Positions 44,303 through 55,222 of a DNA stretch of 64,000 bases are shown here, one piece after another. Position 1 is the first letter of the stretch. The number at the start of each line of letters is the position of its first letter. The stretch lies in contig CATOGU010000041.1 in the NCBI GenBank assembly GCA_951799445.1, positions 620,001-684,000 of the forward strand, read 5' to 3'. A model generated the notes under the pieces. The model was not told where the DNA came from, did no database searches, and worked only from the letters and a program-made list of their open reading frames with translations. The position numbers and the translations under genes are program-made. The DNA comes from Pseudisothecium myosuroides. Taxonomy: Eukaryota > Streptophyta > Bryopsida > Hypnales > Lembophyllaceae.

Positions 44303-46165
44303 TTAACCCCTAAAGGCCCAACTGTCCCCCGAGGGGACAAAGTGGATTTTGGGCATGTCCCTAGAACTAAACTATATTGTGTAATTTTTTGAAACTTTTA
44401 TTGAAGGTGGAGAATTGGACCTAAGTAGGCATCTAATTTTTTTGTCATTCTGACATTTGACAAAGAAGTTATGCCATATTTTTTGCTGCCCAGGGGAGGG
44501 AGGGCAATCCGGGCAATCCAAAAACTTTTTAAAAATCATATTTTTGAAATTTTGAAATTTGAAATTGGTTCTTTAGATTTTTTAATGAGTGGGAAGCTTT
44601 GAATCATTCAACTTCAATCAATGAGATGAAAGTTATAAGGTGTTTTACTTTGTGGACATTTATGGATTCTCTACTCTGAAATAAACTTTGAAGTCCTTTA
44701 TTTTACTCAATTTTCAATATTTTGAAAAAACAAAAAATACCAAAGGAAGAAGATTGTTTATCACAACATTATGTCCGTTGGGATTTTCATTTTTTATTTC
44801 AATAATTAAATAATTATCAATTTAGTGTTTTGACTAATTCTCTACTTCTTTTTGCTTACTGATCTTTCCCATGTGTTGTATAGTTCCAATTGGTTTGAAA
44901 ATTCTCCCATACATACCTAACTTGATCTCCTACATGGGAAAAATAAACCTCAACTTTGTGTAGAGCAACTTTTTTGATATAAGAGTGCTCAAAAATTCCT
45001 GAAATTTCTAGACAGCAGGAAAAAAGGTTGTTTTTTGCACTTTAGATGTAAATATCTCCCTCCTCTCCATCTAGAATGACCTAATTTTTTTTCCACTAGT
45101 ACTTCTTCTAGTCTAAGGCAAGATCCTACGATTTGGATTTGCAAAGCAAACTTTACTACCTAATTTTAAAAATAAACCCCCCAAGTGGTAGTTAACCCCT
45201 AAAGGACCATTGTCCCTACGGGGGACAAATGGGATTTCGGGCATGTACCTATGGCTAAACTACTTTGCATGAGTTTTTGCAACTTTTATTGAGGGTGAGG
45301 AATTCCTAGATCTACGTGGGAGTGTAATTTTTTCTTCATTTAGACATTTATTGAAGAAGTTATGCATGGAAATCCAAAAAATGGTGCTCCCCGGGCAGCC
45401 AAAAACTTTTTTAAAAATTTCATTTTTTCAAATAAAAATCTGAAATTGTTTTTTTAGATTTGTATGGATGTGGGGAGCTTTGAACCATTCAATTTTGATA
45501 CTTGAGATGAAAGTTATGAGAAGTTTTAGTTTGCGGGTAGGTGTGGGTTTGCTCTAAAAAAAAACTTATAAACTTCATCTGTGAATGCAAATTCAACATT
45601 TTTTCAAAACAAACTATTGGAAAGGGTGAAGATTGCTTGCTAGAGCAATCTCACCATTGGGATTATTGTGTTTTAATTCCATTGCAAGGTTATTAACACT
45701 GTAAGATTTTGTTCAATCTCAAACCTTCTTCTATTCAATGATTTTTTTAAGAATGAAAATTAAGTATTTTTTGTTTTGGTTTCTTTTCAAAGACTCTCAA
45801 CTCAATTCCTCAACATCAAAAAATAAACCTCAAAACTCCATGGTGCAAAAATTTAAAGCTAAAAAAGTTCAAAGTCAAATAATCCAGTTGGGCAAGGTGC
45901 ATAAATGCTTGTTTTTTAAACTTCAAACGCAAATATCTTGCAATCTTTGCGGTCAAAGTTTCTAAGATTTTAATGGCACATTCTTATGCAAGTCTAGTAC
46001 AATATCCTATGGTTAAAAATGCAAAAAGACCAATCTTCAAACTTTTTTACTCTTTGCCATAAAAGTGGTAGTTGTGAGTGTCTTTTGACAAAATAAAGGC
46101 CTCGGTCCTTTAGGGGTTAACAATGAGTTTCACTGAAAGAAAGGGCCTGGGCCTTTAGGGGTTAA
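44303..46165 (-). mobile_element. TTAA element, family A, host of a nested A element
   Basis: Outer ends TTAACCCCTAAAGGCCCA and TGGGCCTTTAGGGGTTAA-type are inverse over about 17 bp. The body runs tail to head, is interrupted at an internal TTAA at 45192, and resumes after 46120 with caatgagtttcactg and the outer terminus. Removing the insert gives about 934 bp, normal for family A. Confidence 0.8.
45192..46120 (-). mobile_element. TTAA element, family A, nested inside another A element
   Basis: 929 bp including both TTAAs. Left end TTAACCCCTAAAGGACC, right end GGTCCTTTAGGGGTTAA: an exact 17-bp inverted pair. It lies within the target sequence aagtggtag-TTAA-caatgag. The unoccupied equivalent is at 26737-26740, so this insertion duplicated TTAA and nothing else. 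Confidence 0.85.
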
Positions 46166-46863
46166 TAGACATTTTTCATGTTGTAAAATCGTCTAATTGA
46201 AACCTGATGTACTCATTACTGTTGCTGAATATGGTATAGTCCTTTGTCACATGAAGGCCGAGAATTTTACCTAACTCATCGAAGTTTGAGTTGAGATTGG
46301 TAATAAAAGCTTGCAAACATCAAATGAAAAGAAAAGAAATTTAGGATTCAAATGAAAAGAAAATTAGATTTGATGTTCAAAATTTGTTACCTTCACCAAA
46401 TGATTCTATTGACAGTATTGCAATACATTGTTCTAGATTTATGAACACGTACCGACAATTTGAAGCATTTTGCTATCATGGTGTCTATTGCTATCAGTTT
46501 AAAATATTTATGCGGCCTGCTCATGGCCACTTGCATCACATTCTTTGGGTTTGTTGTTGCTATAAAAACTTTTGATGCTTCTATTTAATACAAATTTTGC
46601 ACAAAAGGAACTCTATCCTATGTTGAAAAGTTCACACTTACACCTTGCAATGCTAATAAGTATTATAAGAAATTATATTCTAGTCTAAAAAATGGATTCC
46701 AACTAACGTTAGCCCACAACTCTTCAAAAGTTCCTTCCATCTATTCAATGAACCCTTCTAGCTTGAACAAGCACGGTTATTTGCACGTTATTGCTTCTCC
46801 TAAAGTCCAAGTAATTTCCATTTTTATTTGTTGTATAAACCAATTAGATCTTACATTATCGTC
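46166..46863. other. Unassigned AT-rich DNA
   Basis: No support for the small frame at 46384-46575. No repeat seen. Confidence 0.3.
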
Positions 46864-47137
46864 ATATTAAGTAATTTGGGAAAAACGGAGGTGCCAGTTT
46901 GTACTCCGCCTAAAACCCAAAATGTCACCTCAAACCAAATTTGAAGGTGTCAGAATTAGTCTAAGCCACTAAGTTTTTTTCCCTCGCAAATTCCTCCTCT
47001 CAGGTGATGACATGTGTACTAAAAAAATGCTGGAACTCAATTTGGGGAGATCACCCAACCTTCAAATCAGTTTGGGGTGATCACCCCAAACCTTCAAAAG
47101 TCCCAAAATGTACAGTTTGGCCCAAATTACTTAATAT
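46864..47137. mobile_element. MITE with perfect 17-bp TIRs and a 20-bp palindrome
   Basis: Ends ATATTAAGTAATTTGGG and its exact inverse; length 274 bp. Inside lies the perfect palindrome TTTGGGGTGATCACCCCAAA (47071-47090), with a degenerate copy 30 bp before it (47041-47058). Interior sequence (ctcctctcaggtgatga) also recurs near 49140-49210 and, inverted, at 60541-60630. Confidence 0.7.
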
Positions 47138-47330
47138 AACGTTCATTGAAGAAGGATTGGTTGAAATCTATTATAAATGGATCTTGGAGGCCTAACTTAC
47201 TTGCCAATTCATTTTTTGTATGGGTTGATATATGGTCCTAGTAACAATAGAATATAAATAGTTGTTGATGGATTGCCAACGATGGAATGCACAACTAAAT
47301 CCACAAAAAGTCCAAAAATATAAAACAAGT

Positions 47331-48229
47331 TTATCCCGAAAGGGCCAACTGTCTTCTTGAGAGACATTTGTTTTTTTGGGCATCTACCTACATATTTTCT
47401 AATTTGTATAAAATTTTAAAAAACTTTTATTAAAAATGGGGAATTCAAAAACCTATGTGAACATCTAAATGTTTATTTGTTCCAACATTCAACAAAGAAG
47501 TTAGTATGCAAATATTTTTAACCTCTAGATGCCCAAGGCCTTTCTAAACTTTTTGGCATTTTCAGGAAAGTGAGCAATCAACCAACCACTACAAGGAAGA
47601 CTGTCCAAAATGACAGCATTATGTCCAAATTGACAAGTCCAATTGACTAAAAGTGTCCAATTTGACAATTTTTTTGTCATTTTGGACACTTCTAGTCAAT
47701 TGGACCTGTCAATTTGGACACACTTTCTTGTAGTGAACCTTTTCATAAATCTCATCAAGCTTATAGTTTGAAAGATTATAATGTTTGTACATGAGGGTGT
47801 TAAAACTGCAAAAGTGACTTGAAGTTTTCTAATCATCATTTCACATTTCAAACCTAAAAATTTGGTCATTAATAAAATACAAGGTTTAAGGTCATTACAT
47901 GCTTTAGTCAATTTACAGCTTCCCAAATCTACCCATGTGTTTTTTTGAATGGATTGCTAATGCGGATTTTTCTCCAAGCTATAGTGTATTTGAGGCTCAT
48001 TTTCAAGATCTTCCAACACTAGAAAACTCAAGATTGTAGTGAACACCCTTGTACAAAATCTTGAGAAGAAAATTATCAATATTCATTTTTTAAATCAGAT
48101 TTTTGATGTTGAAAATAGACTTCAAAAATAACTAATGCTTAAAAGAAAATACTAGAAACGGTGATTTGATAAGGTTTTATTAGCCTTCAAAGATTTGCAA
48201 ATTGAGTGCCTTGGGCATTTAGGGGTTAA
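47331..48229 (-). mobile_element. TTAA element, family A relative, containing a CACTA MITE
   Basis: The left end TTATCCCGAAAGGGCC is slightly degraded. The tail block gggcatctacctacat follows. The right end is GGGCATTTAGGGGTTAA at 48226-48229. The CACTA hairpin at 47587 is a later insertion. Confidence 0.6.
47587..47735. mobile_element. CACTA hairpin MITE, copy 2
   Basis: 149 bp from CACTACAAGGAAGACTGTCC to TTTCTTGTAGTG, flanked by AAC on both sides (47584-47586 and 47736-47738). It is the copy at 18199-18346 in the opposite orientation. Confidence 0.8.
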
Positions 48230-48935
48230 TGGGCAAAGTTGCAGCTCATAGGGTCCCTATTAGCAACTCTAGACCAACCTTGAAACTGCTTGGGTGTGTT
48301 CCTATAATGGCACTTGATGGTTCCAATTCCAACCCTCCCAAAACAGTTTAGCAACTGACATGTGGCAGGATTTGTTTGTGCAAGTAGATTTCACTACTCC
48401 ACTATGGGTTCAACAATGTGTGATGAAACCCTCAAAAGTAGAGTGCAAAATTGGAGACTAATCAGGAATGGGTGTGTCTACCTTAGCATGTTGAAATGCT
48501 AATCCCACAAAAAAAATTCTGATTTTTCCAAGACCTCAAAGCACCCAAAACCTTAAACAATTGGGTATGGGTAAGATAGGAGGCTCAAATTCAAAGTGGG
48601 CATTTTGAACAAACCATGTAGGGGTCACAAAATCAATGCACAAAGGTTCTCAAATGGGTCACATTTCTATGTTCAGAAATTATACTTGTTTATGCACTAT
48701 TTTAGGAATTAGAGAGAGTGATATGGGCCACTATTGCGTATGCTTATTGGTCATAATTGTGTTTAAATTTGTCATTCAGCAAAATATAGATATTTGTCAT
48801 ACAAAAATAAATGAAAACACGTTTTCAATCATGATTTGAATATTAGAATATGAAATGGGTGCTTGCATGCTTTAAGAGCCTTATTGGATTTTTTTTGGCT
48901 TTGTAGTAATTACTTAGGATTCATTTGTTCCGTTC
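48230..48935. other. Unassigned spacer
   Basis: About 700 bp; no gene or repeat recognised. Confidence 0.3.
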
Positions 48936-49435
48936 AAGGTAGCAACACCCATAACCATCACTATACCCATAACCATTACCTCTAAAATCTTGGAAAATCT
49001 GTGGAAGGGAATAATTAGATGTAATTACAAGAATGTACAACATTTGAACATGAAACCTTAATGTTGGTAGTAGGTGTAGTTAACGTCATATTCATTAAAT
49101 TGGGAAAACAAGATTTCCAAATTGCACTTCATCTTAAACCCAAAAAATTACCTTAAAAAATATGAGCCATTAAGATTTTGTCCCTCCCAAAATCCTCCTC
49201 TCAAGTGAGGGTGGAGAAGTCCCAAAATGAGCGTTTAGTTCCAATGAATATGGCCTTAATTGCAATCAACTCTTTAAAAACTCACAACTTATTCTCACAA
49301 TATCCAAATAATACATTCAAAAGTGCAAACTTATTATTTTTCTCTTCCTAATAGGATCCTATAATTTGCTAGATGCTTATCAATAATCATCATGTTCAAA
49401 ACCCTTAGTTTAACGGTTATGGGTGTTGCTACCTT
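48936..49435. mobile_element. MITE with AAGGTAGNAACACCCATAA ends, copy 2
   Basis: 500 bp. Ends aaggtagcaacacccataac and gttatgggtgttgctacctt are exact inverses over about 19 bp. Outer parts match the 320-bp copy at 43778. The middle (about 49085-49255) carries sequence related to the 46864 MITE, so it may be a nested or chimeric piece. Confidence 0.75.
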
Positions 49436-49579
49436 ACAAGTTGCCTTTGCATCATGAATGCTACCACCTATGATCAAAAATAGCTACCTATGCACCTTTT
49501 GCTTTTAGAAATTACAGTTAATTCATACTAACTTGAGAAATTTCAAGTTAGATGGCCACAAAATCGTCTCTTCTCTTCT

Positions 49580-50512
49580 TTAACCCCTAAAGCACTAAGC
49601 TCATTTTTCACCAAAACCTCTCAAAAACTGCCATTGCTAGGACAAGTACCAAATTTTAGAAAAAAAACATTTTTTGACAAATGTAGCTGTAAGATCTTGT
49701 ACTACACACGTATAAAAAGATGTGAAAAAAAATTCAGGAGTTTTCACCATGTACATTGTTAGATATTTCAGTTTGAATTGACAAAAAGCCATTTTTTGTC
49801 TCTGCAAAAATCCGGGCAGCTGCACTTCACAAGGTCATATTTGTATAAAAAAAACTCCAAAATGATTGTAATTTTTTGGATTTGTTCTTCAAAGCAAGTT
49901 GGGTACACACATAAAAAATTTCAAAACATTTGGAATTGTAAAACACATGGAAAAAAGGTAGTAAGTAAAAATAAATAGAGAATGATTCAAACCACTAAAT
50001 TGTTAATAACTTAAGTACAAAAATGCAAAATGCCAATCCCAATGGTTACAATGTTGTGATAAAGAACCCACATCTTTTGGTTTTGTTTTTTTTCTAAAAT
50101 ATTGAAAATTGAGTAAATTAATGAACTTCAAAGTTTATTTTAGAGTAGAGAATCTAGAACTACCCGCAAACAAAATCTCCTCATAACTTTCATCTCATTG
50201 ATCAAAATGGAATGATTCAAGGCTTTCCAATTACATATAAATCTAAAGAACCAATTTCCAAAAAAAAAAATCAAAAAATGTAATTTTTCAAAATAAAAAT
50301 TGGCTGCTCGAGAAGCAAACAAAACGACATATTATGCAATAACTTTTGGGCCATGAAGCCAAAAGTTATGAAAATTGTTGGGCCTTAAAGCTACTCCTTG
50401 GTCACATCATGTGTGAAAATTTCAAAGAAAAAAAAATGAAAACCCCATTGGTAGTGAGCTGCCCAAAATTGCTATGTTGTCAAAAAAGGGGGTCTAGTGC
50501 TTTAGGGGTTAA
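49580..50512 (+). mobile_element. TTAA element, family G, complete
   Basis: 933 bp with TTAACCCCTAAAGCACTA and TAGTGCTTTAGGGGTTAA, an exact 18-bp inverted pair. The sub-terminal GCAC instead of GGAC distinguishes the family from A. Interior related to 4397-5309. Non-coding. Confidence 0.85.
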
Positions 50513-50739
50513 CTTTTGACCAAAAATATTTCCATATTTTACCAAGTTGCCTTGATTTTTCATAGAAACGCACTGTAGCTTAGATGGTCCATCCAGGAGC
50601 CTCCTACCTTATGTCGCTCACAACTTTTTGGTATGGCTCGTACAGAAAGTGTGTATGAAAAAGCCCCCGTGGGGGAAAAACCGGGATCGTCCTGGTTCAA
50701 GAGCGACCAGAAGAACCGGACACAATTCTAATAGAGGAA

Positions 50740-53700
50740 ATGGGAGACCATAACCGGATTCCGATCGACATCAGCACGGAAATCCGAACAGAAATTTCCG
50801 GACAGGACGTGGTACACTTACCGAAGCAAGTAAGCTTTAGTGACAAACCGGTTGTCATTAATCCGGAGGTGCGTCCGCATGAGTACAACATCATTCAGGA
50901 TATTAAAGATCAGAAGGCGAATGCGACCATCGGACAGCTGGTGCATGATAATGTGATGTACCAGAAGTTGATCCGAGATGCTTGGACCCGAAAACGGAAG
51001 AAGAAAGTGAAGTTGCCGGCGGTTGCGGTTAACTTCTCCCAACCGGAAGATTCCGGTGCACCGGAGATCGGCGTGGAGATAGAGGGCTGTGTGATTCCGA
51101 AAGTTCCGATTGACGGTGGTTCCGGAGTAAACCTGATGCTGGAAGATACGGCATTTGATCTAGGCTTCACCACATTTGAAGCTACGGAGCAAGTTCTCCG
51201 GATGGCGGATCAGTTGCGAGTGAATCCGGTTGGCAGACTTTCTCAAGTACCAACCCGGATAGGAGAAAAGAGCTACCTGCTGAACTACGTCATCATCCGT
51301 GTTCAGAAGGGCCGACCTTTTTCGATGCTACTCGGAAGACCATGGTTGTATTTGGCGGGAGTACTGGTAGATTGGGGAGCTAGAGAGTTGGTGGTAGGGA
51401 AACCTCCCACTCGGATCCCTTGGGCAACGGAGAAACATCTGGGGGAGACGAGCAAATCGGATGGTTACACGACTGACTGGTCGGGACCAGAAGATTCTGT
51501 GACCAGCTACTATGTCGATCCATTCCAACACCAGTCAGAGGCGAACTACGGATTTACCGATGCTGTGCTGGAACACGAACCGGATGGAGTTCCTGAAGCC
51601 ACGCTGGAGGATAGATCGCTCAGTGAGTCAAGTGCGCCTCTCACAACAGAGTGGATTGCTCAGCAGATCCAGACCGGAAACCTTCCGACCCCATCTGGTG
51701 ATAGAGAAGACTCCGGTTGGGGAACTTTAGCCATCTTTCCGGAAGAAGCATATCCGGAAAAGATCAAACCGGTTGTTTCACCGACGGAGTATGAGAAGGA
51801 GAGCATTGCACCAGACAAGAGCCTGTACCTCAGTAAGCTCTTGAAACATCAGGAGAAATCCAGTTACACTAAGCTCCTCAAGGAATATCTCGATGTGTTT
51901 GCTTGGGAACCCTCCGATCTGACAGGGATACCCGCTCACCTCGGAGAGCATCGGATCGATTTGTTGGAAGGATCTGTTCTGATCCGGCAGAGACAGTACC
52001 GGCTCAACCCCAAGTACTCATTGATGGTGAAGGAGGAGATCGATAGGTTGCTGGAGGCGGGTTTTATCTATCCGGTTCTCAACTCGGAATGGGTGTCTCC
52101 AATCGTGGTGGTTCCGAAGAAGGTAGGAGCGGACGGAAAGGTGAAGATCCGAGTGTGCCAAGATTTCCGGAAGTTGAACACCGCCACAAAGAAGGACTAC
52201 TTCCCTCTTCCATTCACTGACATCATACTGGACAAAGTGGCCGGACATGAGTGTTACAGCTTCCTGGACGGATTTTCCGGTTACAACCAGGTAGTCATCC
52301 GGTTGGAAGACCAGTTGAAGACGACGTTCACGACAGAGTGGGGAACGTTTGCCTTCAACCGGATGCCTTTCGGCTTGTGTAATGCACCCGGAACGTTCCA
52401 GAGGCTTATGATGGACATCTTCAAAGATTTCCTCCGGCACTTCATCGAAGTATTCATAGACGATTTTGCCGTCTATAGTGACCGGAAGAGTCACCTGGAC
52501 TGCCTCAAGATGACACTTCAAAGATGTCGGGAGACGAAGCTCAAACTGCATCCGGGCAAGTGTTTTTTCGGGATGAAATCCGGAATCCTACTCGGACATC
52601 TAGTGAGCGGAACCGGATTGCAAGCTGATCTAGAGAAAGTGAGGGTGATGCTGACCCTGCTATCCCCGACAAATGTTAGGGAAATCCGCGGATTTCTGGG
52701 ATGCGTTGGCTACTACCGGCGGTTCATCGATGGATATGCCAAGAGGGCGATTCCGCTCATGGAACTTCTGAAGAAAGATACGGAGTTTGTCTGGACCGGA
52801 AGGAGACAATCAGCCTTCGAAGATTTGAAGACCCAGCTGGCTAAAGCTCCGATCCTATCCGTTCCGGATTGGGATCGGGAATTCCATGTCACCATTGACG
52901 CATCCGGTTGGTGCTTGGGATCTATCTTGTGGCAGATTGATAAAGAAAAACGAGAGAATCCGATCTACTATGCGAGCAGACAGATGAGCTTGGCAGAGCG
53001 GAACTACACCACCACGGAACGTGAGGCGTTGGCAGTTGTTTACTCCTGCAAGAAGTTCCGTCACTACCTTTTGGGTTACAAGGTAATCTTCCACACCGAT
53101 CATGATTCCTTGAAATACCTAGTTAACAAACCAGATTTATCGGGCCGGATTGCTAGGTGGATCTTGCTCTTACAAGAGTTCGATTACCAAGTTGTAGTGA
53201 AACCCGGAAAGGCAAATATAAACGCAGATTACCTCTCGCGTCAACGAGGGGCGAAATCCGTTTCGGACATATCTGCGGATTTTCCGGATGAGTTTCCAGA
53301 TCTGACTCCAGATCCGGAAAATCGGAAACGACCGGATTCTCCTTCTGTTGAGATCTTCTACCTAAACGAGGAATCTCGATCAGATTATCGAGATGTTATC
53401 GACTACCTACTCCGATCAGTTTATCCAGAACTGATGAGTAGAGAAGAAAAAGAGATCTTTCAAAGGAAGGTAGCTCCTTACACTTTGATCAAAGGAGTCC
53501 TGTTTAAGCTAGGAGCGGATGACGTACTGAGGCGATGCTTAGAGCCACATGAGCGAAAGAAAGTCATCCGAGCTCTTCACGCTGGGGATTCTGGGGGTCA
53601 CTTTGCTTTTGTGAGTACCGTCAACCGGATCTGCTCAACCGGATACTGGTGGCCATGCTTACACAAAGATGTTAGACAGTTTGTAAGGAGCTGTGATCAG

Positions 53701-54657
53701 TGTCAGCGTACCGGAGCACCATCTTTCCGGAACCACTGGCCATTGACTCCTATCATTCCGCTAGCACCCTTTGAAAAATGGGGAGTTGATTTCATTGGAC
53801 CCATTTTTCCGGTCAGCACCGGAAAGAAGCGATACATAATTCTTGCCACGGATTACGCGACCAAGTGAGTGGAGGCCAAAGCGACCCGAAAGAACGACGC
53901 TGAAACATCCGCCAGCTTCCTGTTTGAGGATATCCTTATGCGGTTTGGGCGACCGCTAGAGCTGGTAAGCGACCGAGGTACTCATTTCCTCAACGACGTC
54001 ATCATCAACTTAACCAGCAAGTATCTGATCAAGCACCGGAAGACAACTCCGTACAACCCAAAGGCAAACAGATTGACCGAACGGGCGAACGGAATCATTG
54101 GTAAAATCTTGAACAAGATGGTTTCCGCTCACAAGACTGACTGGGACCGGAAACTTCCGTCAGCTGTACACGCGTACAACACCACGGAAAAGACTACCAC
54201 CGGTAAGACCCCGTACTTTTTGGTCTTTGGTCAGGAGGCAGTTCACGGAGTAGAGTTGGATGTGGAGACTTTCCGAGTCCTGGCAGCTCGGGTTACGAAA
54301 CATGGGACGGAAACGCTTCCGCGACTTCTGGCTATTGAGGAACTGGAGGAAATCCGGAAGGAGGCCCTAGAGAAAACCCTGGACGTGCAAAACAAGCGCA
54401 AGGAAGACTTTGACCGGAAGCTCCCAGCAGATCATGGAATTCGGGAGGGGGGGCTGGTTCTTCTCTACGACAACCGCCATAAAGAATTTCCAGGTAAACT
54501 TCATACACGCTGGATGGGCCCTTTCCGAGTCAGTCAAGTCTTCCTGAACGGATCAATGCAACTCGAAAATCTGCAAGGAGAGTGGCTGGATACCCGTGTG
54601 AACGGGTCTAGAGTAAAGAGATACGAGGGTGCCTCTTCATCGGAAGAGAATCCGTGA
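50740..54657 (+). CDS. pol: Gypsy pol: protease, RT, RNase H, integrase; one internal stop
   Basis: The protease active site is PIDGGSGV (residues 123-130). RT includes FLDGFSGYNQ, MPFGLCNAPGTF and the catalytic FIDD at about 572-575 (Phe in place of the usual Tyr). RNase H has TIDASG at about 718 and TEREALAVVY. The integrase HHCC finger is H947 and H952 with C985/C988. The next DDE residues are in DFIGPI, SDRGTHF and TERANG. A GPF/Y-like module ends the protein; no chromodomain seen. One TGA at 53866-53868 replaces the Trp expected in the TKWVEAKA-type motif. Otherwise about 1,300 codons are open, so the copy is young. Gag and its CCHC knuckle are missing upstream. Confidence 0.9.
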
Positions 54658-54698
54658 TGTTGTGTTCGCGGGGACGCTCACAGATGGGGAAGGGGTAA

Positions 54699-55222
54699 TG
54701 TCACAATCCGATTTTGTGTTTTAGATAGAATTACAATAAATTCTGGAACGGAAATTAGCTTTAGCCATCCGATTCAGTTAGAAACTCCAATAAAACTAAA
54801 ATAGAAACGGAAAGTAGGACTTAGCGGAACCGGATTCTTAAGGAACCGGAAGTGTTCAGTAACCGGAACTCTGCTGAATCCGGATCTGGACCGGACCGGA
54901 TAGGAACGGGACCGGATGGTAGCTGGACCGGAAACTCGTCATCATGACGAACGGGGCTGGCAGAGGGTATAAATAGGAGGGCCCAGTTTTGTCAGTTATC
55001 TTTTCTGACTCTGCTGGCAGCGCGCTTCTTCCGCCTCAGAGCTTTTCCGCTTTCCCCCTCCCCTCCGTTTTTGTCTTGTGTGCACGTTTAGGTTGTGTAG
55101 TTTTGTGTGTTGCAGGAGTAGGGTTTCTGTGGCTTTGTAGGTTCCGGTTGAGATCGGAGAGTGACTGTGAGAATCGGGACGTGCGGCTAGGAGAGAAAGT
55201 GAGGTAGTACCGGAAAGGAAGA
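54699..55222 (+). promoter_or_regulatory. Gypsy LTR promoter region
   Basis: Begins TGTCACAATCC after a purine tract. A palindrome TCGTCATCATGACGA (54936-54950) contains two TGACG half-sites, the core bound by TGA-type bZIP factors. A TATA box, TATAAATAG, follows at 54968. Eight CCGG sites lie within 54831-54935. Transcription would start near 55000, about 220 bp before the downstream ORF. Confidence 0.6.

Noticed and set aside
52018..52551. 177-codon minus-strand ORF
   Set aside because: Antisense of the RT domain of gypsy pol; no similarity of its own.
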